Positions 58,101-64,000 of a stretch of 64,000 nt of DNA are shown piece by piece. The notes under the pieces are model-generated. The model saw only the letters and a list, made by a program, of their open reading frames with translations, had not been told where the DNA came from and did not search any database. The stretch's first letter is position 1; each line of letters begins with the position of its first letter. Origin of the DNA: [Actinomadura] parvosata subsp. kistnae (lineage in GTDB: Bacteria; Actinomycetota; Actinomycetes; Streptosporangiales; Streptosporangiaceae); assembly GCF_900323885.1 (NCBI RefSeq), contig NZ_OOHJ01000018.1, positions 2,529,001 through 2,593,000 of the forward strand, written 5' to 3'. Both the position numbers and the translations under genes were made by a program.

Positions 58101-59656
58101 TCCGACACCTCGGCGGCGGCCTCGGCGGCGGACGAGGCCAGCACGACGGCGCGGTGCGGGTGCAGAGCGCGCCTGCGGGTGGCCGTGTAGGCCATATCGT
58201 AGAAGTCGGGCTCGTCCACGGACTTCAGGTGCTCGGCGGCACGGGTCACGGCCTCGGTCAGCGCCGCCGGGCCGCGCGCCGAGACCACGAACGGCAGCAC
58301 GGACCCGGCCTGCTCGTCCTGCCGGGCGGGGCTGTCTTCGGGCGCGGCGGCGAGGGCCACGTGCACGTTCGCGCCGCCGAACCCGAAGGAGTTCACCCCC
58401 ACCACGGTCCGCCCGCCTCGCTCGGGCAGCGCCTGGGACCGGGTCGCGACGCTCAGCCCGAGCCCGTCGAAGTCGATGTCCGGATTGAGGGACGCGGCGT
58501 GCAGCGAGGGCGGGATCGTCCGGTGCCGCAGCACCAGCAGGGCCTTGAACAGGCCCGGCATGCCGGAGGCCGGCTCCAGGTGGCCGACGTTGGTCTTGAC
58601 CGACCCGATCGGCAACCTCCCGGCCCGGCGCATGCCCAGCGCCCGCCCCAGCGCCCGGCACTCGGCCGGGTCGCCCACCTGTGTGCCGGTGCCGTGCGCC
58701 TCCACGTACGCCACCTCGTCCGGGCTGACGCCGCACGAGTCGTACACCTGCCGCAGCAGCGCCTCCTGCGCCTCGGCGTTGGGCAGCGCGAGCCCCACCG
58801 TGTGGCCGTCGTTGTTGGCGGCGGCACCCACGATCACGCCGTGCACCCGGTCGCCGTCGGCGAGCGCGTCGGCCAGCCGCTTGAGCACGACCACGCCGCC
58901 GCCCTCCGCGCGGACGAACCCGTCGGCGTCGGCGGAGAAGGCCCGGCACCGGCCCGTCGGCGACAACATCGACGCCTGGCTGAACCCGACGAACCCCATG
59001 GGGCTGAGCAGCACGTTGATCCCACCGGCCAGCGCCATCCGGCAGGACCCGTCGGCCAGCGCCCGGAAGGCCCGCTCGACCGCCTGCAGCGCCGACGAGC
59101 ACGCGGTGTCGATGGACATGCTCGGCCCGCGCAGGTCGAAGACGTGCGACAGCCGGTTGGACACGATCGACAGCGTCGAGCCGGACATCGCGTACGGGCC
59201 GACCGAGCCGGGCTCCATCGCCTGCAACGCCCCGTAGGAGGGGTCGGACACGCCGACGAACACGCCGGTGTCGCTGCCGGCCAGGCGCGCCGGGTCGATG
59301 CCGGCGTCGTCGAAGGCCTCGGCCGCCATCTCCAGCACCAGCCGCTGCTGGGGGTCCATCGCGACGGCCTCCTTCGGCGAGATGCCGAAGTAGGCGGCGT
59401 CGAAGCTGGCGACGTCGTCGAGGAAGCCGCCCGCGCGGGTGTAGCTGCGGTTCAGTCTCGGGATGCTCTCGTCGACGTACCGGTCGGCCTCGAACCGGTC
59501 CGGCGGCACCGTGCCGACGAGGTCGTCACCGCGTACCAGGGCGCTCCACAGCGCCTCCAGGCTCGTGATGCCGCCGGGGAGCCGGCAGCCCGCGCCCACG
59601 ATGGCCACCGACTGCCGGGGCCAGTGGTGACTCGTTTCTGCCTCACCATCACGCAT
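52178..59656 (-). CDS. Single-module highly reducing type I polyketide synthase (KS-AT-DH-MT-ER-KR-ACP)
   Basis: A 2492-residue multidomain synthase. Domains in order: KS (about 18-440, DTACSSAL with Cys near 186, EAHGTGT, NVGHLEPASG); AT (about 525-850, GHSVGE with Ser near 622; YPFHS rather than YASH suggests malonyl); DH (about 905-1185, HRTGGVAVMP His near 926, HPVLLDSG Asp near 1090); C-methyltransferase (about 1260-1560, VLEVGAGTGGTT); a non-catalytic KR-like stretch (1570-1770); ER (about 1800-2110, LVHGGAGGVGLAA); KR (about 2140-2330, YLITGGLTGFGAA, LDD motif, Tyr in PYVSAN); ACP (Ser near 2440 in GMDSL). No thioesterase. All active-site residues are intact, so it is likely iterative and makes a reduced, possibly alpha-methylated chain. 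ATG 59656 follows GAGAGGG; TTG 59692 is an alternative. Confidence 0.93.
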   Translation of the reverse strand: MRDGEAETSHHWPRQSVAIVGAGCRLPGGITSLEALWSALVRGDDLVGTVPPDRFEADRYVDESIPRLNRSYTRAGGFLDDVASFDAAYFGISPKEAVAMDPQQRLVLEMAAEAFDDAGIDPARLAGSDTGVFVGVSDPSYGALQAMEPGSVGPYAMSGSTLSIVSNRLSHVFDLRGPSMSIDTACSSALQAVERAFRALADGSCRMALAGGINVLLSPMGFVGFSQASMLSPTGRCRAFSADADGFVRAEGGGVVVLKRLADALADGDRVHGVIVGAAANNDGHTVGLALPNAEAQEALLRQVYDSCGVSPDEVAYVEAHGTGTQVGDPAECRALGRALGMRRAGRLPIGSVKTNVGHLEPASGMPGLFKALLVLRHRTIPPSLHAASLNPDIDFDGLGLSVATRSQALPERGGRTVVGVNSFGFGGANVHVALAAAPEDSPARQDEQAGSVLPFVVSARGPAALTEAVTRAAEHLKSVDEPDFYDMAYTATRRRALHPHRAVVLASSAAEAAAEVSEAVPGEAMAHGRVALVFCGNGSQWAGMGADLLADATFRAVVEELDAELTPRLGWSVSKELAAPPEQWRLSETDVAQPLLFAVQAGLVEMLAAAGVRPGAVLGHSVGEVAAAYACDALSLRQAAQVIAERGRAQAPTRGRGRMAAVGLPETEARQALAGHPLLEIAAVNSDRDVTVSGPQESLRLLGESLAAREVFFRELDVDYPFHSAAMDDVREGLCAALADLRPSRARIPMLSTVTGDALTGEELDADYWWRNVRRPVRFADAAQRALADGFDVLVEVGPHPVLQSYLRRASGTSRVRAAVVPTLRRPEQSPAAGERAVRRAVAQIIAAGAEIDWDRYFPRRGQVRTLPAYPWQRQRHWIGTPLSWARTIGDPAIQHPLLGQRLPMLAPTWYGELNQVLAPWVTEHRTGGVAVMPATGYVEMALAAGRLAIPEAGEAVEVDQMAITRALAVPGPSAEQLCVQTSLWPETGLLTVASTTLTGQHPREHARARVRPLLRAAPPPLDVAELRARIATPVDVADYYARAAEGRMAWGPEFQVLTGLWTAETEVLATYACPQQRDERYVAHPVLLDSGLQAGVVRLVEALRSGTGYMPAAVGAVRLWSRPEPEGLLHVRETSGSFEEVCWDITVADGSGRVAAELTGVRLRRIPGVHVTPVSRYHVELRAAPRPGEPVEAWPAPEPGELLAGAAERLATLRAAWRDVDHGTYTARLEEAFARALTSALIEPTSAERGEEAEEADATGQDARLLTTDDLFAACAQPHHRRMLRAALPLLERHGLLERLGEHEVRLIPPVGDPAEALRDLCAGTPFTAQTALAARAALHLPRLLRGEAADVLISGGAAELLDQVHDIGPVSLFANRTARALVEQIVQRWPADRPLRVLEVGAGTGGTTASLLPILPAGRTCYTVTDAAEPALAQLRQRFSDVDFVEYGLLDLNGDLTEQAAGGYDLVVAADCVHLARDVTAALRGLATLLGPGGKLLIAEPHRVESLLPFAGLLPQLWDFADSDVRPDSPLLSSRRWPQVLAAAGYTDIVRAGLADDPGADAFSVLLATAPGTVPVSPQQATPAAEGTWIILAEDDRDALPAALATSLESRGAHVSVSPFSDDPADWSARIHASPGGVTLTVVLGGAGDEPTAEAVVEQVTRRAALLRAISLACEELPPDARITLWLVSRPSGALPEPDLAGDSIYPQDAATWGTARSLANEQPRIELRRLCLHRTGADDADAARLASELLAPGAEDELLLTRRGRFVPRLVGTPAPTVPVSAGSSDAFRLAVSDPGLSYKLGWERTEPPTPGPGQALVEVRAIGLNYRDVMFVVNLLPAEAVEAVFGGHELGLECAGTVVAVGPDVTRVRPGDRVAAPGPVGFGSHALVDAGVAGHVPDGMTFAQAATLPMACSTVYHSLHNCARLKPGETVLVHGGAGGVGLAALEYARLIGAHVIATAGTPAKRDLLRALGAEHVLDSRSMRFAERVRELTGGRGVDVVLNSLAGEAISRGLECLGHGGRFVELGKRDIYESGHLPLRPFGDNIAFFGVDVGTLLWKNPSVVAEGRVAGSLLDRLRPLPHTVYPAERVADAFALMRHSRHIGKVVVSLDPRDEPILMRTRPVRPGRGSGGTYLITGGLTGFGAATARHLARSGVRHLALVSRRGPDTPEAPALLEELEALGARARAYAADVTDRDAMREILRELDAAGHPVRGVVHAAMHLDDAALADLSDDRIRAVLRPKIAGALVLDELTAGLPLEAFVLYSSLTTIGNIGQAPYVSANLFLEALARRRRAQGRPALAVCLGALADTGVLAHGTQAEALAKLGIHALTTGKALAAVDDMLAEHADVAAVGRCDWARMRQLLPGLRRPWLSSVLPPGADLDLDTGDLLARLATMSGEEMHAYVAQHLTELLSTVLLTPAADIDPDRRLDEYGMDSLMATDLLVSIRHQFGVDIPPMELARGAGTINDITRTALLHLGLQSAKDPR

Positions 59657-59778
59657 GCCGTCGCCCTCTCCGTCGCTCCTTCCTTCACGCAATCATGGCT
59701 TTCGGTGATCCTGAAGTTACTTTGGGCTATCACGGGTGGTAAGGAAGCGTCCTGTGGAGGTAAGGCGGCCTGATGCGA

Positions 59779-60156
59779 TCAGTCTTCCTGCCGGGGCTCT
59801 CGTGGCATCCACGCGAAGCCCAGCGCCGCACCCCCGATGGCCAGGAGCGAGCCCAGCAGGAAGCCGCCCAGGTTCGACAGCACGAACGCCGACAGTGCCG
59901 CCATGACGGCCAGCACCGCGAGGACGAAGCGCTGCTCGGGCACGAACCACAACCCCGCGCCCATGGCGCCGAGGAAGGACCCCAGCAGGAAGCCCGCGTA
60001 ACCGCCCACGCCGGTGTGGATGATCACCCCGGTGCCGATCACCGGCGTCAGCGCGATCTCGGCCCCGGAGGCGATCAGCAGGACTCCGCCCCAGAACGGC
60101 CGCCGCCCCGCCCATGCCGCCACCGCGCCGCAGGTCCGGCGAGCGCTCAGAAGCAC
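59779..60156 (-). CDS. DUF6114 family small membrane protein
   Basis: A 125-residue protein with about four transmembrane segments: PFWGGVLLIASGAEIALTPV, GVGGYAGFLLGSFLGAMGAGLWFV, FVLAVLAVMAALSAFVL and LGGFLLGSLLAIGGAALGFAW. DUF6114 proteins are actinomycete-specific and usually follow a DUF6230 gene, as here: GTG 60156 overlaps the DUF6230 stop by 10 bp. Function unknown. The gene ends about 120 bp before the PKS start on the same strand, but its connection with that operon is uncertain. Confidence 0.8.
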   Translation of the reverse strand: MLLSARRTCGAVAAWAGRRPFWGGVLLIASGAEIALTPVIGTGVIIHTGVGGYAGFLLGSFLGAMGAGLWFVPEQRFVLAVLAVMAALSAFVLSNLGGFLLGSLLAIGGAALGFAWMPREPRQED

Positions 60157-60725
60157 GGCCGGACGTCCCTGCCGATCGCCACGCTCAGGCCGTCCACCAT
60201 GAACGACCCGCCCATCACCATCCAGGCGTCCGCGGTGACGTTCCGCGCGGAGAACGTCAGCACCCCCACGCCGTAGTCGCCCCTCTTGCCTTTCAGCACG
60301 CTCTCGGCGCCCAGGACTCCGGCGTCACGATTGAGGACGACCGAGCCGAGGCCCACGTCGGCGCCCAGGGAGGTGGCCGAGATGCTCAGATGACTGACCT
60401 GTGACGGCTTCTCCCGATCGCGCGTGCCGAGCCGCACGGTGAACGGCCCCAGCGGAGTGTCCACCTCGGCCGACTGGCACAGCCCGTACACCTGCGCCGA
60501 GCGCAAGGACAGGTGCAGCACCACGTGCTGACGCCCGTCCATCGACCGCACGACACCGGGGACGATCCCGACACCCCGCCCCGACAGCTTGGCGGCCGAC
60601 ACCTTGATCTGCCGCCCGGACACCGCGAACGAAGCCGGCACCGCGCCCTGCGCCATCCCGGCCGCGAGGACGGCCAGCGCGGCAAGTGAGGGCGCCAGCA
60701 TCAACCAGAACCGCTTCCACCTCAT
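60147..60725 (-). CDS. DUF6230 family secreted protein
   Basis: A 192-residue protein with an N-terminal hydrophobic segment (RWKRFWLMLAPSLAALAVLAAGMAQGAVP) and then ASFAVSGRQIKVSAAKLSGRG, the characteristic start of DUF6230. The rest is beta-rich and may be surface-exposed; a C-terminal cysteine (DVRPCF) and one internal cysteine (YGLCQSAEV) are present. ATG 60725 is the likely start; GTG 60737 is an alternative. It is the first gene of the pair with DUF6114. A 17-bp element 34 bp upstream is shared with the small secreted gene at 46.5 kb. Confidence 0.82.
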   Translation of the reverse strand: MRWKRFWLMLAPSLAALAVLAAGMAQGAVPASFAVSGRQIKVSAAKLSGRGVGIVPGVVRSMDGRQHVVLHLSLRSAQVYGLCQSAEVDTPLGPFTVRLGTRDREKPSQVSHLSISATSLGADVGLGSVVLNRDAGVLGAESVLKGKRGDYGVGVLTFSARNVTADAWMVMGGSFMVDGLSVAIGRDVRPCF

Positions 60726-60758
60726 GCGCGACCCCACGCCGTGTTTGCTTTGTGCAAT

Positions 60759-60775
60759 GAACCATAACGCAAAGT
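60759..60775 (-). promoter_or_regulatory. 17-bp element upstream of DUF6230
   Basis: On the minus strand it reads ACTTTGCGTTATGGTTC, identical to 46468-46484. An adjoining downstream TTGCACAAAGC makes an imperfect inverted repeat with the CTTTGC part only at this locus. Confidence 0.6.
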
Positions 60776-60884
60776 GACGGCATCGGTGCCGCCAAGCCGG
60801 GTAGCGAGCGGGTGCGGGTCACCCTTCATCCCGGGCGCGGGCACATCGGCGGCGCCAAGGATCGCGAGCTGATCGGCAGGTGCG

Positions 60885-62012
60885 TCACCTGGCTGGCCGG
60901 GCACTGACAGGCACAGAACCCGGCGCGGCGGGGGCCGCGTTCGGCAGGAACAGCACCCCGAGCGCCAGCCCGATCAGCCCGGCGACGATCGGCGCACCGG
61001 TCCACAGCTCCGGTACGGCGGGCAGACCGCCCCCGGCGACCGAGGCGGCCGCGATGTACAACGACCAGGTGGCGAAGGCCGACGTCCCGGCGAACGCCCA
61101 GTAGGCGGCCCGCCGCCCGGCCGACGGGCGCAGCCATCGGATCAGCAGGTCGCTCACGAGCCCGGCGGCCAGGAACGCCAGGAGGATCGGCGGGTTCCCG
61201 ACGTTCGTCCGGATGCCCGGCATGAGCGCGACGACGGCGTACATGATCGTGACCGAGCCGGGCGGCAGAAGCCAGCGGCGCAGCAGGAACAGCACCGGGC
61301 TGAGCACGACGACGTTGGTGACGACCATCGCGACGGCCACGCGGTCGGCGCCGAGCGCGACGGGGCGGGGGCCGGAGCCGCGCGGCGCGGCGCCCTGGTC
61401 CTGTGCCATGGACAACGCCTGGACGATGCCTTGGGGCCGGTACTGCAAGGCGTCGCCGTACGACAGGAACAGCGACACCAGGGCGGTCGCGAACGCGAGC
61501 CCGATCAGGGCGGGCAGCAGCCGGCCGAGCCGCGGGCGGGCGCCGACGTCGGGGGCGGTCCACGCCGAGCGCAGCGGGGTCGTGATGATGAGCGTCATCG
61601 TCACGATGAGACCGAGGTGCGACGGGCTGAAGAAGATGTCGAGGGTGGTCTCGATGCCGAGGACGGTGTGCCACAGCAGGTCGGCGAGCCCGAATGCGGC
61701 GAACGCCGGAATCGCCACCAGCCCGGCGAGGTAACCCATGGGGACGGCCGCGAGGCCCTGCCGTCCGGCGCGAACGTTGCGCCACACCTGCCAGATGATC
61801 CAGCCGGAGACCACGGCGAACCCCGAGTAGAACACCGCGTGCCAGGGCGTGAAGAACGTCTCCAGCTCGGCCAGGTTCGCGTGCGCCCAGGCGTCGATCA
61901 TCAGGCCGACCCCGAACCACACCCCGAGCAGCGCCGTTACCAGGTCTGCCCGGGCAGACACCCACGTGCGGGGCTCTCCCGTTCCGGCTGCGTCAGATGA
62001 CACGTCGAGCAC
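60885..62012 (-). CDS. Polytopic membrane protein of unknown function
   Basis: A 375-residue protein with about nine hydrophobic segments and no family motif I recognise. The first helices contain GVGLMIDAWAHANLAELETFFTPWHAVFYSGF, and later loops keep several acidic and histidine residues (DLLWHTVLGIETTLDIFFSPSHLG) that could bind metal. GTG 62012 has GAGGCGAAGG immediately before it. It is divergent from the BKACE gene with a 109-bp intergenic region containing a repeat operator. Its histidine-rich transmembrane pattern recalls metal/heme-related membrane proteins, but I cannot assign one. Confidence 0.7.
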   Translation of the reverse strand: MLDVSSDAAGTGEPRTWVSARADLVTALLGVWFGVGLMIDAWAHANLAELETFFTPWHAVFYSGFAVVSGWIIWQVWRNVRAGRQGLAAVPMGYLAGLVAIPAFAAFGLADLLWHTVLGIETTLDIFFSPSHLGLIVTMTLIITTPLRSAWTAPDVGARPRLGRLLPALIGLAFATALVSLFLSYGDALQYRPQGIVQALSMAQDQGAAPRGSGPRPVALGADRVAVAMVVTNVVVLSPVLFLLRRWLLPPGSVTIMYAVVALMPGIRTNVGNPPILLAFLAAGLVSDLLIRWLRPSAGRRAAYWAFAGTSAFATWSLYIAAASVAGGGLPAVPELWTGAPIVAGLIGLALGVLFLPNAAPAAPGSVPVSARPAR

Positions 62013-62032
62013 CCTTCGCCTCTAGTACCGTA

Positions 62033-62063
62033 GCTAACGGTTAGCCAATAGATAGCGGTTAGC
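62033..62063. promoter_or_regulatory. Repeated operator-like element in a divergent intergenic region
   Basis: GCTAACGGTTAGC (62033-62045) is a perfect 6-bp inverted repeat around one base; GATAGCGGTTAGC (62051-62063) is a second copy with 11 of 13 matches, starting 18 bp later. The sites lie between two divergent genes. The element has unusually low GC for this window. Confidence 0.65.
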
Positions 62064-62121
62064 TGTGCGAGGTGTCAAAGCGGGTCCCGTCCGTCGCCCC
62101 CTCAGGTGCGGGTCTGAGACG

Positions 62122-62880
62122 ATGCACCACATGCTGCAGGTCTGTCTGAACGGCGCCAGAACCCGGACCGAGTCGGCCCACCTCCCCATCACCCCGCGGG
62201 AGCTGGCGGCGGCCGCCCGCGAAGCCGTCGAGGCCGGCGCGCAGGACATCCACCTGCACCCCAAGAACGACGACGGGGCCGACACCCTCGACCCCGCCCG
62301 GGTCGACGCGGCGGTCGCCGCCGTGCGGGCGGCCGTGCCCGGCATCCCCGTCGGGGTCACCACCGGCGCGTGGACGTCGCCGGACGCCCGGCGGCGGGCC
62401 GCGCTCGTCCGCTCCTGGACCGTGCTGCCCGACCACGCCTCCGTGAACTGGCACGAGGACGGCGCCACGACCGTCGCGGACGCCCTGCTGGAGCGCGGTA
62501 TCGGCATAGAGGCCGGCATCTACTCAGGGACGCCGGCCGCCCGGCGCTTCCTCGCCTGGCCGCGACGGGACCGCGTGCTGCGGGTCCTGGCGGAGGTCAC
62601 CGACACCGACCCGCACACCGCACCGGCCGTCGCCGTCTCGCTGCTGGACGAGCTCGGCGGCGCGGGCCTGCCGATCCTCCTCCACGGCGAGGAGGGCGCG
62701 GCCTGGACGGTCCTGCGCACGGCGGTCACTCGCGGGCTGGACACCCGGATCGGGCTGGAGGACGTGCTCCGGCTGCCCGACGGGGCTCCCGCCCCGAGCA
62801 ACGCCGCGCTGATCCGGGCCGCGCGCGCCATGATCGAGACAAGCGATCACTCGTCCGGCGACACCAAGCCGGAACGGTAG
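62122..62880 (+). CDS. BKACE family (DUF849) beta-keto acid cleavage enzyme-like protein
   Basis: A 252-residue TIM-barrel protein of the 3-keto-5-aminohexanoate cleavage family. LQVCLNGARTRTESAHLPITPRELAAAAREAVEAGAQDIHLHPKN contains the metal-binding H-x-H and the usual start; VGVTTGAW follows. Members use acetyl-CoA and a divalent metal to cleave beta-keto acids. ATG 62122 is preferred over 62131; both lack a strong ribosome site. The substrate is unknown. The 3' end overlaps the convergent response regulator gene by 34 bp. A link to the beta-keto acid intermediate of the ole pathway is only speculative. Confidence 0.8.
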   Translation: MHHMLQVCLNGARTRTESAHLPITPRELAAAAREAVEAGAQDIHLHPKNDDGADTLDPARVDAAVAAVRAAVPGIPVGVTTGAWTSPDARRRAALVRSWTVLPDHASVNWHEDGATTVADALLERGIGIEAGIYSGTPAARRFLAWPRRDRVLRVLAEVTDTDPHTAPAVAVSLLDELGGAGLPILLHGEEGAAWTVLRTAVTRGLDTRIGLEDVLRLPDGAPAPSNAALIRAARAMIETSDHSSGDTKPER

Positions 62881-63488
62881 GCGTGGATCGCGGCCTGGAC
62901 GCGGGTGCGTACGCCGATCTTGGACAGGACGCGCGACACGTGGATCTTGACCGTGCCGGGGGCGATGCGCAGCTCCCCGGCGATCTCGGCGTTGGAGCGG
63001 CCCAGCGCCAGCAGCCGGAGGACCTCGGTCTCCCGGGCCGTCAGCTCCATGCCGGGCTCGCGCACCGGCGGGGCGGCGAAGCGGCGCACGAGCCGGCGGG
63101 TGACCTGCGGGTCGATCAGCCCTTGGCCTCGGTGGGCCGCGCGGATCGCCGCCAGGTAGAGGTCCGGGTCCCCGTCCTTGAGCAGGAAGCCCACGGCGCC
63201 CGCCTCGAGCGCGCCGAAGAGGTATTCGTCGGTGTCGAACGTGGTCAGCGCGATGATCGGGGTGTCCGGCGCCTGGGTCGTCAGCCGGCGGATCGCGGTG
63301 ATCCCGTCCGTGCCCGGCATGCGCAGATCGGTGAGGATCACGTCCGGGCGGTGCTCGCGCGCCATGCCCACCAGCTCGGCGCCGTCGCGGGCGGCGCCCA
63401 GGAACGTGATGTCCGGCTCGGGGCTGAGGAGCTGCCGCAGGCCCTCGCGGGCGAGGTGCTGGTCGTCGGCGATGAGCAGCCGGATCAC
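62847..63488 (-). CDS. NarL/FixJ family response regulator
   Basis: A 213-residue regulator. The receiver domain has the acidic pair (LIADDQ), the phosphorylated aspartate in DVILTDLRMPGTDG, the Thr in ALTTFD and the Lys in FLLKDGD. The C-terminal LuxR-type helix-turn-helix is LTARETEVLRLLALGRSNAEIAGELRIAPGTVKIHVSRVLSKIGV. GTG 63488 overlaps the stop of the upstream histidine kinase gene by 4 bp (GTGA), forming a standard two-component pair. The target genes are unknown. Confidence 0.93.
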   Translation of the reverse strand: MIRLLIADDQHLAREGLRQLLSPEPDITFLGAARDGAELVGMAREHRPDVILTDLRMPGTDGITAIRRLTTQAPDTPIIALTTFDTDEYLFGALEAGAVGFLLKDGDPDLYLAAIRAAHRGQGLIDPQVTRRLVRRFAAPPVREPGMELTARETEVLRLLALGRSNAEIAGELRIAPGTVKIHVSRVLSKIGVRTRVQAAIHAYRSGLVSPDE

Positions 63489-64000
63489 GGGGTCACCTGC
63501 CGGACGGCTGCACGTGCGGGGGCCTGAGGTGGGAGTACGGGCAGGGTGGCGCGCACACGCCAGCCGTTCCTGCCGTGCGGGCCGGCGTGGCAGTCGCCGC
63601 CGAGTGCCGCGGCCCGGTCGCGCATGCCCGTCAGGCCGTGTCCACCGCCCGGGACGTTGTCGTCCGCCGGTCGGGATGGGCCCGGGTCGTCGACCGTGAC
63701 GACGACCCGGCCGCTCCTCCTGCGGACGGCGACCGAGGCCGTGGTGGCCGTGGAGTGGCGTGCCACATTGGTCAGCGCCTCCTGCACGATCCGGTAGGCG
63801 CAGGCCGCCGTCTCCGGGTGGACGGTGCTGTCGAGGTCGGGATCGGCCTCCAGGGTGACGGCCAGGGCCGGGCCGCCGCTGCGTTCCACCAGGGCGGGCA
63901 GGTCGGCGAAGCCTTCACCGGGTGCGCCGTCCGATCGCACGAGGGTCGCGAGCAGTGCCCGGATCTCGGCCAGCGCCTCGGCCGACAGCTCGGCGATCCC
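63485..64000 (-). CDS. Sensor histidine kinase, C-terminal part (runs off the window)
   Basis: The last 171 codons of a NarL-type histidine kinase. Visible are ALAEIRALLATLVR (end of the HisKA_3 dimerisation helix), CAYRIVQEALTNVARHSTATTASVAV (N box of the ATPase), VVVTVDDPGPS (G1-like) and GGHGLTGMRDRAAALGG (G2-like). The phosphoacceptor histidine and sensor region lie beyond position 64000. Overlaps the response regulator start. Confidence 0.9.
   Translation of the reverse strand, partial: GIAELSAEALAEIRALLATLVRSDGAPGEGFADLPALVERSGGPALAVTLEADPDLDSTVHPETAACAYRIVQEALTNVARHSTATTASVAVRRRSGRVVVTVDDPGPSRPADDNVPGGGHGLTGMRDRAAALGGDCHAGPHGRNGWRVRATLPVLPPQAPARAAVRQVTP

Noticed and set aside
55985..59773. 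A 1262-residue open frame opposite the PKS
   Set aside because: His/Arg/Gly-rich shadow; the PKS strand carries all catalytic motifs.

Overview
The window is high-GC actinobacterial chromosome around the replication origin. The gene order (cca, murJ, pseudokinase, sigM, anti-sigma, trxBA, parB, parA, rsmG, jag, yidC, yidD, rnpA, rpmH, dnaA, oriC, dnaN, gnd, recF, dciA, gyrB, gyrA, DUF3566, tRNA-Ile) is the conserved actinobacterial origin order also known from Mycobacterium and Streptomyces. Frequent GTG/TTG starts, a SigR-type trxBA promoter, and a DUF6230/DUF6114 pair point to a sporulating actinomycete. A Streptosporangiaceae/Nonomuraea-like organism is my inference; no rRNA is present to settle it.

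Left arm (1-25.7 kb): two integral-membrane glycosyltransferases and a class A penicillin-binding protein; DUF5318 divergent from a PadR regulator with a perfect palindromic operator; inositol-3-phosphate synthase; an isopentenyl-diphosphate isomerase with an anomalous C-terminal tail; an MFS exporter; the CCA-adding enzyme; a YbaK-type deacylase; a DUF6049 protein; lipid II flippase MurJ with a separate membrane pseudokinase; an ECF sigma/anti-sigma pair; trxBA; a GNAT protein; a PLP aminotransferase; a Ddl-type ATP-grasp ligase; and a threonine aldolase. Long spacers at 23.2-24.7, 25.7-26.9 and 27.8-29.4 kb carry degenerate tandem repeats and no convincing genes.

Origin core (25.7-46.4 kb): parB and parA are unusually separated by 1.57 kb. 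Five parS sites are visible, one inside the parA coding sequence. The main DnaA-box array (oriC) lies between dnaA and dnaN, a second box cluster lies upstream of dnaA, and consensus boxes also occur inside recF and dciA. gyrB, gyrA, DUF3566 and tRNA-Ile(GAU) follow.

Accessory right arm (46.5-64 kb): two tiny secreted-protein genes, then the most striking locus, a five-gene minus-strand operon (59656 to 47277). A seven-domain iterative-type reducing PKS (KS-AT-DH-MT-[pseudo-KR]-ER-KR-ACP) is followed by homologues of OleA, OleC, OleD and OleB, each junction being a 4-bp stop/start overlap. OleA, C, D and B are the head-to-head acyl condensation, beta-lactone synthesis, ketoreduction and beta-lactone decarboxylation enzymes. 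The inferred pathway has the PKS build a reduced, possibly methylated acyl chain that OleA joins to a second acyl chain, giving a polyketide-derived beta-lactone or olefin. Two of the ole genes carry in-frame tandem repeats (a repeated ATP-binding motif in OleC and a six-residue cationic repeat tail in OleD). Upstream are a DUF6230/DUF6114 pair, a polytopic membrane protein divergent from a BKACE-family enzyme, and a two-component system that runs off the window.
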